Numbered from the stretch's first letter, positions 37,401-50,342 are shown. The stretch is 64,000 nt of DNA from Amborella trichopoda (GCF_000471905.2 NW_006499617.1:345505-409504), one strand, 5' to 3'. Translations and numbers: made by a program. The notes: generated by a model not told the origin, from the sequence alone.

Positions 37401-37901
37401 CATCCATATCTTATCACCAATGGATGAGCTTTTGACACCCTTCACTCTTTAAAACCTAGGTTCATAGTCATTTTACCTTAAAGCTTTTAGCTTCATGTTT
37501 TATTTCATATTAAGTCCAAATTCATGTTTACACTTATACCCATGATTTTTGAATAATTTATGAGAGTCAATAAAAGACAAGAACATGGATATAAAGGTAA
37601 TATGAGACATTCACACATGTGAATAAAATATCTTATGACATCACTAATAGGATTTTAACAACTCTAAAGTTTCATATGGGTCAAGCCCATAAGGTGGTGC
37701 CACATAAAATATACCCACATGCTACAAAATCATGTGGATAATAATATGAATTAAATTAATTATGAAAATCTCATAACTTCATACATGTCAAAAATAGCAC
37801 ATATGAGAAAAAAAAAAACATGTGACTTAAATCAAACTTAAGTCATAACAATATATAACACTTTAAATAACAAGATAACATGTTATAACATAATACCAAC
37901 A
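34426..37901 (-). mobile_element. truncated non-coding LTR retroelement
   Basis: Fossil. A single LTR spans about 36002-37901 (1.9 kb) and is bounded by TGTTGG and CCAACA in either reading. On its left is a primer-binding site of the initiator tRNA-Met type (TGGTATCAGAGC on the minus strand), then about 1.57 kb of internal sequence cut off at the LINE B junction. The other LTR is absent from the window. No gag or pol text was found, so it is either a large non-autonomous element or a piece of a longer one. Superfamily not assigned. Confidence 0.6.
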
Positions 37902-39239
37902 AAAAAATTAATGACAAATAGGTCCCCACATGGATGTGATGTCAGCATGATTTCATCCACGAGTGGTGAGGTGGGGGTACCATGTGGCATCCCCATAGAA
38001 TGTCCTTATTTAGTATTTATGTCAAACAAATTTGAAAATCATATTTTTATTGTTTAAAAAAATCTAAAAAAATTCTTAAAAAATCTAAAAAATTCTCTAA
38101 ATGATTTTTCAACATTATTACAAAATTTCTCATCAATATAAAATCTGTTCTCATCAATTTTAGATTAATTTGGGCCAAAGGTAAATGAGATCTCTAGACT
38201 TATAACATTAGTCGGCGTTTTCCCTTAAACTAACCAGAATGATGTTCCACCAGTATCTCAAGCCGACCCAATGGACCTATGCTCCACAGTCTATGGCAGA
38301 GACACATAATTGGTCATATCAAAGTCATTGAGCTAGAGCTTTTTATCACCGGGGTTAAATTGATTACTGGTACACCCCTGTGGGACATGTTCCTACTCAA
38401 ATACAGGGGTTTTCTCAAAGAACATGTGTGCTAGCTCTTCTAAGTAGGATAATACTATAGAAGAGTAGCTTTCGTATACGACTGTGGGTGCAGATGCCAT
38501 GGAACGGTCTCATGTCGGGATACGAGCTTATGTGTTATCAGCCGGCCATTCCATACAAGGCGAATACTCTTTTAAATACTCGAGTTCTATTATTATCGAT
38601 TAGATTCTCCAAGCCCTGGCTTATCGCATCAACTATGAGATATTCTAATCAATATAGTCCTGACTGGAAGGTGACCCTCACACCTCCTCGAGAGTTCACA
38701 CTCTCAAAACGTATACTCTCAATGCCTCAAATATTCGAAGTATATGAATCTGAACCCTAATGCACCAAGCACCTAGATTCAGTCTCTCTCTAACTCCCAC
38801 TGAACGTAAGATTATTAGCTTTAAGGTCAGCCTTGAAAGGCCACATAACCAAAATTTTCATTTTAAAAAATGAACTTTTTGTATTAAGGATATTTGCTAG
38901 GAAACATGGTTTTTAGGAGGGAAGTTGTTAGAAAAAGTTAGGTGGGAGGAAAATTGATCAGAAAGTCCATTTTAGGGGCTTGTATGAAATTTTCCCAAAT
39001 AAATAATTCTATTAGGTTTTTTAAGGAATCACATTGGTTTATATGGGCCTTAAGTTCAGGGACCTTTTTAAAATTATTATTTAAGTTTAATTTTTCCCCA
39101 TTATTTTTTAAAATATGTTTTTTTTTTTATGTAATTCAATGAGGAATATGTGGCCCGATACGTTTTTGAAATGGTTAGTAGTTTTATACGACATAAGTGG
39201 AAATGGCAATTGTCAGTGGTTTTTTAAAGTCATTTAAAA
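37902..39239. other. repeat-like non-coding sequence
   Basis: 38170-38860 is less AT-rich and carries a 90-aa chance frame (38488-38760) without a recognised domain. Its 'ctcccactgaacg' end recalls 'ctcccactgatct' in the neighbouring LTR element, so it may be internal sequence of a related fossil. Unproven. Confidence 0.35.
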
Positions 39240-39632
39240 GGGTGCGGTTTGTATAGAGCCTATGCTCTAAACAATCAAAGTAAAGCCCACCATCAAATAG
39301 TGTTTAGAAATTTGGTTTCAATACTGAAAATGTTTGTGATAACTTTAAAATATATTTTCATATCTAATTATAAAATTTAAAGTTCCAAAAATAGTGTAGA
39401 TCAAGCACATCTATAAAAACTTGAAAATCTTGAAAATTGACGATCCAAAAATACGTTACAAGATGCACTATCTCCAAAACTTGAAATCCATTTTTTTCCC
39501 ATGTCCATATATCTTGATGTCGAGATAATCAATTTGAAGGTATCTGGGCATCAAAATAACCTCTTCCAATGAAATTTTTGATGTGGGCTCTAATTTGATT
39601 TTTTAGAGTCTCAACTCTATAGACTTTTCTCC
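39240..39632 (+). mobile_element. MITE family A, copy 2
   Basis: Starts GGGTGCGGTTTGTATAGAG and ends 'agacttttctcc', with the interior shared with copies at 737, 50189 and 62893. Flanks 'catttaaaa' and 'ttttaaaaa' are a degraded target duplication at best. Non-coding. Confidence 0.75.
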
Positions 39633-39957
39633 TTTTAAAAAGATTTGTCTAGGTTTAACAATCCCTCAAAATATAAATGTTAATGTTAGAAAGGATTGTG
39701 ATGGGTATATTTATCAAAGAAACTATTATTTTTTGTTTTAAAAATTATTTTAATAGGTAATTTGATCACAAAGTCATGATAAATTTGAAAATTTTGTAAG
39801 AGCACAATTGTTTAGACCAAGATTATATGTTATAATAAAATTTGGGGTTACCTCTGAATTAAATTGTTTAAAGTTGCAACTTTATATAATATCCAACTTT
39901 ATCCCGCATGGAGGTGACTAAAATATTCTTTGTCTTTTAGTGATAGTTATACATGGA

Positions 39958-40130
39958 AAAAGTTTATATAAGGTGTCAACCTTATACTGTACCGGTAAGG
40001 TGCACCTCAAAATTCATTAGAACAGGTTGTTTCGTCATTAGAAAACCCTCCAATTGATCATCTTCACTTCGATATGCATGAATATGAAAGAAAATTTGAA
40101 TTTAAAATAATAATAATAATACATCTTGTA
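39958..40130. mobile_element. repeat family B fragment
   Basis: 'gtttatataaggtgtcaacct', then 'aaggtgcacctcaaaattca' and 'acaggttgtttcgt' match the sequence at 20284-20385. The right limit is unclear. Confidence 0.45.
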
Positions 40131-40732
40131 ACACATTATCTAGACCGTCCATTACCAAAATATTTAAGTGTTTATAGATTTGCTAGATATGCAATACTTG
40201 ATTCCATAATAAAAGCAAAAAATACATTTTAGGGTGATCATAAGAGTTTCGACACCTAAAATACGTCTTATAATGGAATTTTGGGGTACAACTTATCGTA
40301 ATTGTTTAACTTGATGAATAAAATACTAAGAAAGTAATATTAACTTTTGTATTTTGAAAAGTCGTAAATAGCGTAACGTCTCTTTTCAAAATAGCTAGTA
40401 ATTTTTGTAAGTGTCAGTAGGAATAAAACTGCAACATACAATACAATGAGATGAAAAGGTGCTACCACCACGACGATACCCCTCAAAAATAACCCTGCAT
40501 GGGATAATAAGACCAATCCGGGTGAGTGAGGTCTATCTTTCTCAATTAACAAAAAAAAAAATCGCAATGTTGGGCCCACCAGACCGGCCACGACCGTCCA
40601 TTTAAACAAAGCAATAGGCGTATAGTGCGACCAACAACCATCAGGACCGTCCATTTGACGCAGCTATTTGGCGCCGCATGTCTCTCCAGAACCGCTCCGA
40701 TAAGCGAGCGGCCAAAAATCCGCAGAAAATAG

Positions 40733-41085
40733 ACGGAGGAGAGAGAGAATTGGGGGAATTTTAGAGAGAAAGAGACGCTGATTTCATAAACATGAGCGCC
40801 AAGGGCGCATTTTAGAGAGAGAAACATGCAGCAGGAGAAGGGGATTTGGCAAAACAGCGCGAGTGAGCGAGCCACTGATCTGGTAACTGAAATCTTAGAG
40901 AGAGAAAGAGGAGAGAGAGGAGGATGATAGGAGAGAGAAGATTGAAGCGTCCGGAAGAGAGACGAGAAGAGTAATTGCGAGGTATTCGGGAGGAGAGAGA
41001 ATTATTGGGAAGCATCAGAGAGGGAGCAATTGGGAAATGTAACTGTGAGAGGGAGAGAGGAGAGAGAAAGGGAGATCTAGCCGCG
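40733..41085 (+). promoter_or_regulatory. GA-rich leader or promoter of the S40 gene
   Basis: Dense gagaga tracts on the plus strand lie from 40733 to 41085, followed by C-rich sequence up to ATG 41340. GA/CT-rich leaders are common at plant promoters and 5' UTRs. The transcription start is not determined. Confidence 0.4.
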
Positions 41086-41339
41086 ATGACCCCTCGACCT
41101 CATCCCCTCCCTCCCTCTGCAAATCCTCATTAAACCTCCAAACCCTAATTCCGTCCCCTCAAGAATCTGATTACCCGGAGAGCAAAACCAGCTAGAACAC
41201 CAGGCTCTCAATCTCTCCTCTCGAAACCCTAATTCGACCTTCAACGCCCTATTCCCACCGCTAAAACTCCGGTTTCTGTTCCCCATGGCCTGAAACCCAA
41301 TTTACTGAAGACCCCAAACCCCTGATTTTCCTCCTCACC

Positions 41340-41969
41340 ATGGATGAACCAGAAGAAGACGACTCCCCTTCTCGTCGTTTTCTTGGTCCCCTGCGCGTCC
41401 CTTCCTCTTCCCCTCCTCTTGAGCTTGACGAAAGCGAGGTCATATGGTCCACCGATTACTCCTCTGGAAAATCCCCTGAGAACTCGCCACCCACCTCAAA
41501 ACCCTCCCCTGAAACTCCCCCATCGAACTATCATCGTCGCCATGGCTTCAAACCAGCTAGATTTGGCCTCTCTGCTGCTTTATCCGAGGATCATAGAACC
41601 CTAGTCCAACGCCAAGCTGGTCTAAACCCTAGCTTCGCGGCTCGAGCAATTCCTCCTGTTCCCATTCGACAAGGTTCGTCTGGTTCTGATGATTTATCAA
41701 GTGCTGGTTCTGGTAAATTCCATCAATCAGCGCCTGTAAATGTACCTGTTTGGTCTGGTAAGAGAGGAGAGGGATTGAGATCGAGGCATGGGATTTTCGA
41801 GGAAGAGAGCGATGATTTCGATGAGGAGAGGATGCCACCCCATGAGATAGTAGCGAGATCACACATGGATAACTTCTCTGTGTTCGAAGGGGTTGGAAGG
41901 ACCTTGAAGGGCAGGGATCTTAGAAGGGTGAGAAACGCAGTTTGGCAGAAGACAGGTTTCTTAGACTGA
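41340..41969 (+). CDS. S40-type senescence regulator (DUF584)
   Basis: Intact single-exon gene of 209 residues; the ATG at 41340 follows 'caccatgg', a good plant start context. The N-terminus has an acidic start and 'RRFLG' (residues 12-16), followed by a Pro/Ser-rich linker (17-65). The diagnostic C-terminus reads 'EEESDDFDEERMPPHEIVAR' (about 152-171), then 'FSVFEGVGRTLKGRDLRRVR' and 'NAVWQKTGF' (179-208). This matches the plant S40 family (barley HvS40 and AtS40 relatives), small nuclear proteins linked to leaf senescence; the biochemical activity is not established. No transmembrane segment or signal peptide. Length is typical. A GA-rich leader lies upstream. Family call is firm; a senescence role here is inference. 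Confidence 0.92.
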   Translation: MDEPEEDDSPSRRFLGPLRVPSSSPPLELDESEVIWSTDYSSGKSPENSPPTSKPSPETPPSNYHRRHGFKPARFGLSAALSEDHRTLVQRQAGLNPSFAARAIPPVPIRQGSSGSDDLSSAGSGKFHQSAPVNVPVWSGKRGEGLRSRHGIFEEESDDFDEERMPPHEIVARSHMDNFSVFEGVGRTLKGRDLRRVRNAVWQKTGFLD

Positions 41970-42154
41970 AACGTTTCTGTCATCCTCTTCTTTCTGTTCT
42001 TCTTTGTGCTTTTGCTGTTCATTTCAGGCCTTTTCTTTTTTTTAGGGATTTTATTCTTATGGTGTAATTGTACTATTCTTTGGGATAGTTTTTTCCTTTT
42101 TCTATGTTGGTGGTGTTATTTTTGTGGGGTTTATTGGTGGCTTTGGAAGTTCCA

Positions 42155-42362
42155 CGACTAATTCTGATTGATAATCCTTTTGCTTTCGGCTGTGGGATTT
42201 TTTTGTATGGGTTCAATGGAAACGTGGTGTTCCAATTATTGAGGTTTCTTGGTGCTTTTCGAAGTCGAACGAGTAATTCTGATTGATAATCCTTTTGTTT
42301 GCTTTCGGCGGTGGGATTCTGATTGATAATCCTTTTGTTTGCTTTCGGCTGTGGGATTTTTT
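42155..42362. repeat. three related 45-bp repeats downstream of S40
   Basis: 'attctgattgataatccttt' followed by 'gctttcggc(t/g)gtgggatt' occurs at about 42158, 42272 and 42317. The last two are adjacent. They lie in the 3' flank or UTR of the S40 gene. Confidence 0.8.
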
Positions 42363-42369
42363 TGACTAA

Positions 42370-43795
42370 GTGCAGCCCCAGACATGAGTTCAGTAAGTTC
42401 TGGTTCTCTATCATGAGTCAATTTTTTTACATGTTTTATCTGCTGATCAGTTTCAGCAGAACCAATTTTTGTCAATATGACGCATAGTCCATTTTGTGTT
42501 GATAAAGTTAGTATGCCGTGTCTTGAGCATAAATTTTCTCGTAAATAAAATATTTTTGTGAGAGAATTCAGTGATTTTTGAGATTTCATGTTTGTGTTCT
42601 TATGAAGACTATTCACTGCGTGTGAATTATTGTTTTCTTTTGATACTCTTAGAACATGGTGTGAATGGTGTAATATTATGGTAGTCATAATCCGTCCATT
42701 GTCAACTATATGCGCAGAGTCTGGTTATTGAAAAGTAGAGATGAGATGGAGTCGATTTTTTTATGTTTTATTTTTGACAATGTTAAGAGATGGAATTTTT
42801 TATAATGTTAGGAGATGGAATCGAATTTATTGAATTAAATTACTTGGCAATCAGACCAATTTTGGTTATATCTCTAACTTCAGTTGTTTGGGGATTGTTA
42901 TATTGCCCTTTTACCATGGCTAGCTGCCTTACTTTACTACAAGCAGCATGCATCTCTTTCTCATTTGAGGGAGTACAATTTTTTAGTGGATTTGAATAAT
43001 AAAAAAAGGTGAACCTTTGATACTGATTTGCTGGAAATACTGGTAGATCAGCTTGGCTATAGAGTCAAATTCTGTAATCTTTCTTACGAGGTCATGTTGA
43101 CCACAGTTTTTCATGTGTCTTCAATTATATTTTGGGACTCTTTTGTTTTGTTCTTTACATTGACTGCCATACTTCTGGTACATGTAATGTCTCTTGATAT
43201 CTTATTTTTCCACAGAATATAAACCACCTCGTCAATTGAATGCATTACATGCACTTATTGAAGTAGTAAGCATATGTCTGGTGCTTTGGCCATAATCTAA
43301 CTGGACCATAGTTGGTATCCGAACATGATGTTTTAGATGCTGTATGCTTGATAATTTATTCAATTTTTTTTATGAAGTGAATGTGTCAGAAGTAGTGACT
43401 CCTAAGTGAAATATGCAAGCCTAATACCATATATTTCTTTCTTAAAGGTTATCATATACTAGTCGATTTGCCCATCTATCTTGTCCTGATTATGCAAACA
43501 TCCTGCTGTTACACATTGTGATTCATGTTTTAAGTGCATTTCTGTTGCTTATGTCTCTTATTTAGATAGTTGCAAGCAAATCCTCTTTTATTCTTTTGCC
43601 ATGTACAGGCTTTTGAAGTGTGATCAAAATAGCAAAACATATAATTTCTTAAATTATTAATAATATGTAACAATTATGATACAGGTGTATTATGGAGAAG
43701 ACATCACAATCAACATCTGGATTCCAATGTCTTTTTATTTTCCAGATTTACCTGTGAGAGGGCTCTTAATCATATTGTGTTGGTAAGGATGAACA
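42370..43795. other. intergenic, no gene seen
   Basis: AT-rich with chance frames only. No conserved motif found on either strand. Confidence 0.5.
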
Positions 43796-43799
43796 TCTC

Positions 43800-44115
43800 T
43801 GGAGGGGATGAAGCAAACTCATTATCTTAAAACTATTGACATTTGATTATGTTCATTGGAAAATCTAGTTGAAGTATCTAGTAATAACAACGTCATCAAC
43901 ATAAACTAGAAAAGCATTGTATCCATAGACATCTAGGACAAGCACTCTACATGAAGTCAATGGAGTTTGTCTCAAATCAAGTAGTCCTTATGGATGTAGC
44001 CTGCGAATATGATCATCGAATCAATCTCATGAAGGGTTGCGTATTCACCTCTTATTCTAGAATATTGTGATGAAAAGTGTTCTTGATATCAAGGATTATT
44101 CCCTTGGTTTTTTCT
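43800..44115 (-). mobile_element. Ty1/Copia reverse transcriptase fragment (fossil)
   Basis: On the minus strand a short stretch near 43870-43930 reads 'YNAFLVYVDDVVIT', the Copia RT active-site region, with further Copia-like text to about 44100. No LTR or other part was found. It is a broken, old fragment. Confidence 0.6.
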
Positions 44116-44669
44116 TTTTTCCTTTCATATCGCCATGTTCAGGGTTGGAGAATTGGGTAAATTCTAACAGGTAATTGGATGTTAACATTTTTTGTCTGTG
44201 GAATTCAGCATTAATTTGCAGTATGTTTGTATTTGTATCATAATTGGGATAGGTAATTCTAACAGACTTCATAAAATGTCTTATGTACTGCATACCATCC
44301 ACAGGTGGCTCATGTACTGCCTGCCTCTAACAAGAAACACAGGAAATGAACCATACATTTTATTTTTATTTTTTGATAAAAGGAAATGAACCATACTTTG
44401 ACGGACTTTGGTGGATATTTAGGATTCAACTTCACCATTTGTTGTTCAGGATGGGATGGTGGATGATTCATCTAGGAATGGTATAGGATTCATCTATTGT
44501 TCTTATTACAAGAAATCACATCATCTTCGAAGCCTTTTCCCAATTAATTCTGATTTGTCATTCCGTTCTATTAAGGGTCATATCTAAAGGGAGGTCATAA
44601 AGCCCTATATTTTTTCTCACTACTTTCAATCATGTCCTTTTGGGCCAGCTCCTTTCTTTTTTTGAACCT

Positions 44670-45165
44670 TCCGCTTGAACTAACTCGTACCTCCTAGTAG
44701 GTGTACTAGGTCTGTGCTACACATGGCCAGTCCACCTAAGTCTTCTCTCTCTCATCTTTTCACCGATTGGTATCACACCTAAATTTTTCTGAATATATTA
44801 ATTTCGAATTCTATCCATTCTTGTCCCGCCACTTATCCATATCAACATCTTCATCTTCACTACATTTATTTTTTACTGCCCAACATTCCACCCTATAGAG
44901 CAAAGCTGGTCTCACAGTTGTTCTATAGAACTTGCCATTGAGCTTCATTGGTATGCGGTGATCACATAAATGTCCAGTTGCCAATCTCCACTTCGTTCAC
45001 CCAGCTCTAATTTTATGTGTCACATCTTCCTCAATCTCTCCATTTTCTTGGATTATCGACTCAAGATATTGAAATTGTATTCTTTTTGGTATTTTCTAGC
45101 CATTCATTTTGACTCTTTCCTCGTTTCTACTCCTATTATTACTAAACTTGTAAGAGAAATATAAT
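44670..45165 (-). mobile_element. RTE-clade LINE fragment
   Basis: Minus-strand text '[20 protein letters not shown]' near 44930-44870, then '[10 protein letters not shown]', matches the region after the RT core of plant RTE elements (FYRT..RPA.LYG.ECW). Upstream text toward 45160 also fits. Stops and a shift are present; inactive. Confidence 0.7.
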
Positions 45166-45169
45166 GATT

Positions 45170-47930
45170 AAATTTTTCAAATTAATCATAGTTTTCTTTT
45201 TCAAAATTCATACATGATGCACCATTCAACTTGCTATCCTGTCAAAATCAGAGCATCATGAATTTGAAAATTGGAAGTTCACTCATGGTCCAATGCATAC
45301 TATGCTGCCTTAACTTCAAATAGTTATTCTGTTACGATAGGATTTGATACGAGACATACATCAGTTGATCACAAATTTGAACTCTTTCTTGGAATAAAGT
45401 TTTCAATCATATAGCCCCATATCTGTCTTCCATCCTGGTTCGCCCTCTGTTAGCGATAACCTAGTCACATCATGATGTTTGACGTCCCCACCTCTCCACC
45501 ATGGATCACCTGTCATAAGCAAATGAAGATTAGCCAATCCCAACAAATTTATCGTGACAAGTAGTGTGACTATTGCTAGCATATTGTAATGACTTCGCTT
45601 GGCTCTTCTTCTGGGTCTCTATAGAACATCCATCACGCTGGCATACCTCATCTGGGAACTTCACTGCCATCACCCTCCTCGCCATGAGACTCATTGTTGT
45701 GACCTGCATGGGTTTTGGTTTGCTCTGTCCTCTCAGCCTCTCTCATGCATTCACTCCTGTCATCCATGTGTATCACAATTGTGACCATTATTCATGTGTA
45801 TCTCACACAAACACACTCACTGTCATCCATGGATTTACTGATACAATTGCTTATCCTGTTATGCATCTTCCCAAATTTATGGGATTCGGCAAATCTGGTA
45901 ATAATTGGCCTTTGCAAGTCTCTCCCACATCTATTCAATACTTCCTTTTCAAATTAAGACCCATTCTGGGTATTGAAATTCTCTCCTCTTTCTTCTTTTT
46001 TTTTCCCACTGCAGTGTGTAGCTCAGGGTTGCTCAAGTGTTCTGTAGGTACCGTTGCAAACACTGCTGCATTTGGCCCTTTTCATTATCAGGAAGAAGGT
46101 CTGGAGTTAAATGTATGTTCAACAAAGCTCAGGAACATAATTCCTAGAGGGGAATGAATAAATTTACGATTATTTGATTACTATTGAATCTAATTCAATA
46201 GTATTACGTTAAAAATTATTGTAAACTGATTGTAAAAATAACTGTAAAACACATTTGTGGGGAACTGTTTGTGGGGAAATTGTTTGTTTCAAAAACTATC
46301 AACTTATTGTAAATTAATCTTAAAAATCGTGCAATTTCACCTACATTGATCACTTCACACAGCTTCATATTTAATTTGATCATGAACATTACTGAATTCT
46401 ACATGGCTTGATTAATTTACCAAAACTTGTTAGAAAAAATTAATAATTCACTTTGAAGTGCTTATAAACATTGTTTGATTCCACAAATATTCGTCAAGGT
46501 ACAATATATCATTTTGAAATATGTTTGTAAATTGTGAAAGGACTTGTGTGATCTAGTCGGAATATATATTCTCTTGTTTTTTCTTCTTTTACTATTCTAT
46601 TCTATTGTTTTTTTTTTCTTCACGGCTTTGATCACCCACAAGTAGTCTTTTTACAATAAATCAACTTCAAATAAAATAAAATAAATAAATCTAGGATATC
46701 AAAACTTGATGGCACATAAAACCTCTTTCAATAACAAAAAGAAAGACACAAACTATGTTTGGGAATAATAAAAGACACAAGAAATAAATATGCAAGAAAC
46801 AAAAAAAAGTGTCGGAGATTATCTCAACCGGGCTTTTTATATCTTACATCGAGTCACTATTTTCTGATGGCGTGGGATCAATGGTCAACCTTCAATCTCA
46901 ATAATGGGAAAGAAATTTATGCTAAAACCCTCCAATGGAATAAGAACTCTATAAGAACTCTTTCAATCAAATCTCAAACTTAGGTAGAATCCATTAATAA
47001 TCTAGTTGAGAGAAATATCATCTCCTGTACTACACCTTAAACCCTTAGTTTCACATCACAAGATAGGAGAGAGAGATCCAAGAGATCAAGAGTAGGGTGT
47101 GCCCCTTTGTTCATCAAAGGGAGAGTTTTTATGAGAGGCGTGTGCCCCCTATGTGGGCTTATGAGAGAGAGAGTTTTTTATAAGAGAAAGAATAGATATA
47201 GTATAGAGAATATTGAATGGGGTCCATCCCTTTTTTGTAGTGTTTCAAGGGGTTTTAGAGTTTTTTAGGGTTTTTATGGGTTACTTTTTTTTGTGAGATT
47301 GAATATGCATCATTGATCTTGGTTGACTTGTGGGGTAAGAGATATGAGCCATCAATTCTATAACTACGCCATCAAGATTATATGGAATGTGTTAGAACCA
47401 TTATTCTCTATTTAAACCATTTTGTTCTTAAACTATTGTCCCATTAATTAATTTAAATAAGAAAATACTATATGATAATATTGTGCTTTTTTATTTTATG
47501 CACAAACCGTCTCACATATACCAAAATTTGATTCAAAGCTTCCTCAAAGCACAAACTTTCCAAAACATAGGAGATCTTTTCCCTTGAGCCATGAGCTTGA
47601 GTTTACAAAGCAGGCTTCACAAGGTGGGGCATGTACCCTAAGTGGCACTCTATAGGCCCCACCTAATTGACATGGTGGGCCCATATATCTAATTGGCCCT
47701 AATATTATGATTTTAGACATTCATAAAATCATATTTAAATAATTAAATCAATGTAAAATCAATATCTCTATTTTTACAAATCTAAATTTGATAAGTAAAA
47801 TATCCAGATATTAAGAAAAATTCAAATAACAATTCTAAAAATCATATAACATTAAAACAAACATAATTAAATACTTTGATTGAAAAATGATCCATATGGT
47901 CTAGGAATAAATATACCCTGGGGCATCTTA
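45170..47930. other. intergenic, no supported gene
   Basis: A 194-aa open frame at 45573-46157 has no recognised domain and a composition like its surroundings. 46740-47230 is purine-rich with repeats of 'gagag'. Nothing else stands out. Confidence 0.4.
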
Positions 47931-47937
47931 CCTTCTA

Positions 47938-47994
47938 CTGTGGATCACGGTCCACACTTATTTTTTCAAACCAAGTGTTGACCATGATCCACAG
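47938..47994. other. short near-perfect hairpin
   Basis: Two 22-base arms, 47938-47959 (CTGTGGATCACGG...) and 47973-47994, pair at 20 of 22 positions with a 13-base loop. It could be a small-RNA-like hairpin or a remnant of a fold-back element. Confidence 0.6.
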
Positions 47995-48819
47995 TCCATG
48001 CAGGGCTCATTAGTGGGTCACTAAAGTTTAGCCAATAGGTAAGGGGTTATAGTACTAGATTTCAGGTTCTCCCTTAGGGGCAGTTTGGGCACCTGAAAAT
48101 CTATTACAGTAAAAAAGGAAATATGAGATTTATCATGTACACTTCAACAATAAGAAAATAGAAATAAATTACACAAGATGTCCCAAAATACTTGAAATAA
48201 ACATATTACAATGAAACATATTACAAGGAAATATGATATTTACCATGTACACTTCAACAGTAAGAAAATGGAAATAAATTAGTAAAAAAATGGAAATAAA
48301 TTACACAAGATTTTGTAAGAAAGTGGAAAAAAAAAAAAAGGATTTTTTGGCATAGGGTTTAGATACAAATAAAGAAGTGATAAATTATTACAATATATTA
48401 GCTATATTTTTTTTTGCCTCTTCCAATATCCCAACCTAATTTTTAAAATATTTTACCATTTCACAATAAATTTTTTTAAAAATACATCACCATTTACTAT
48501 TTAAGCTACAAACTAACGATATTTGAAGGTTGTGACTATGTTTATGACCAATATTAAAATTAACAATATTTAAAGGTTGTGACTCAAATAGTTTACTCAA
48601 TGCTTATAACCAGTATTAATTATGTTTATGATCAATATTAATTCACACAATTAAGTTATTATTTTTTGAGGCATGACAAGCATGGTATAGTCATGCTATC
48701 TATGCATTTCAATATTAAATAGGAATATAGACCATTTATCTTTTGTGGATGGAGGTCACAATCATTCTCAAATATTAGATGTTAAATTGGATGGCTTGGG
48801 GTGAGTCATGATGAAGTAA

Positions 48820-48955
48820 ATTTTTTTTTTGAAATTTTGTATTTATTCAATGACACTAGTACAACCACCCATTTTGAAATTTAAAGAACAAAAATGATTG
48901 TACATACAAAAGATAAATGGTCTCTTTGTAGACAATTCCATATTAAATTGCTAAG
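48820..48955 (-). mobile_element. small LINE 5' fragment
   Basis: The minus strand of 48826-48950 resembles 21610-21720 of LINE A ('gtctacaaag', 'tacatgga', 'ttaaaattcaaaatgggg'). A partial plus-strand match also lies near 48730-48765, making an inverted pair. Confidence 0.5.
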
Positions 48956-49279
48956 TCCAGTAAAATGTAGACAATTCCATATTAAATCGCATAATCTAAC
49001 TGCAATGTATTTACCATGTTGTATCTAAATACTAACCAAACAGAAACAATCCATTTGCATGTAATGTATTACGCAGTAATGTATTACACCAATAATATAT
49101 TTCACAGACAATATATTTTCAGGTATCCAAACGACCCCCTAGAGACGAAATCAATGTCATCTAGACTTAGATGCAATCAATTGCTCTATGATGTATAGGG
49201 GTTATCTCTCGCACATGCACAAGCTTCACTCTGAAAGGTGGTTCGCTTTTCCGAAAATGGTTATCATTGTGCATGTTGT

Positions 49280-49390
49280 GTGATGGTATGCGGATAAGGC
49301 TTTGGCCCCATCTCTTAAGGTCTTCATCACACATGTGATGATACGCGGATAAGGCTTTGGCCCCATCTCTTAAGGTCTTCATCACACATA
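49280..49390. repeat. 55-bp tandem duplication
   Basis: 'cggataaggctttggcccca' recurs at 49291 and 49346, followed by the same 'tctcttaaggtcttcatcac'. Confidence 0.85.
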
Positions 49391-49617
49391 ATGGTCACAC
49401 AGTCCATCTGCTCACTATTACAGGCATACTCCGACCACATCAAGAATGACCCACCATAACTCTTATCAATTTATTCTTTATGTCCATGTAACATGGGTTT
49501 TCCCAACCAAACTGGTCTAACTCGTAAAGCTTAATCCGATATCAACAAACATCATTGATATTTGTTAGTATGGTCCACATATAACTACGTTTTGATTGAG
49601 TTCATGTTCTACTATAT

Positions 49618-49758
49618 CAATAAGATCATTTACAAAGACGGCCTTAATAGCCACACACACCCAACAAATTGATCATAATAAGATCATTTACAAGGACGGC
49701 AAGATCATTTACAAGGACGGCCTTAATTGCCCGACACACCCAACAAATTGATCATAAG
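49618..49758. repeat. nested direct repeats
   Basis: 'aagatcatttacaa(a/g)gacgg' occurs three times (about 49622, 49680 and 49701). 'acacccaacaaattgatcat' occurs twice (about 49656 and 49735). Confidence 0.8.
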
Positions 49759-50188
49759 AGGTTCTAGGGGAGAGGAAAAAAGAGAGTAGGATCTAATGGA
49801 AAGAGAGGAGAACGCTCCTACAGAGACAGTCTAGGGAGAGAGAGGTAAACACTTTGAGAGAAAAAAGGAAAAAATAAAAAAAACAAAGGCTTATAAGATA
49901 GAGAGAGGCTCGCCCTAGGTTGAAGGCTCATATTTTTAATAAAAAGTTCCGAAAGCATAGAAAACATGCGTATGCTTCAGAATTTACAAATATGATTTAA
50001 CCTTTTTGCTTTTTAACAGAAGTTCATACATTTATTTAATGTTGTAGGGGAAATTTTGCCTCATTCTTCACCGATGCGAAGGTTGAAGACTGCCTATTTA
50101 ATCTTCCCCAGGAGGATGAGAAGGACGAAGAATTTTTTGGGGCAGCTTTCTCCCGAATAAAAAAGTTGAAAGCTGCCCATTTTTTAAA

Positions 50189-50342
50189 GGGTACGGTTTA
50201 TATAGAGCCTAGGCTCTAAACAATCAAATTAGAGCCTACTTTTAAATAATGTCGAGAAATGTGGTTTCAATACTGAAAATCTGTGTGACAACCTTAAAAT
50301 ATATTTTCATCTTTATTTATAAAGTTTAAAGCTTCAAAAATA

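Noticed and set aside
38488-38760. 90-aa frame in repeat-like DNA
   Set aside because: No domain; lies in sequence resembling LTR-element interior.
45573-46157. 194-aa open frame on the plus strand
   Set aside because: No recognisable domain, low-complexity phenylalanine run, overlapping frames of similar quality and no splice or family support; treated as chance.
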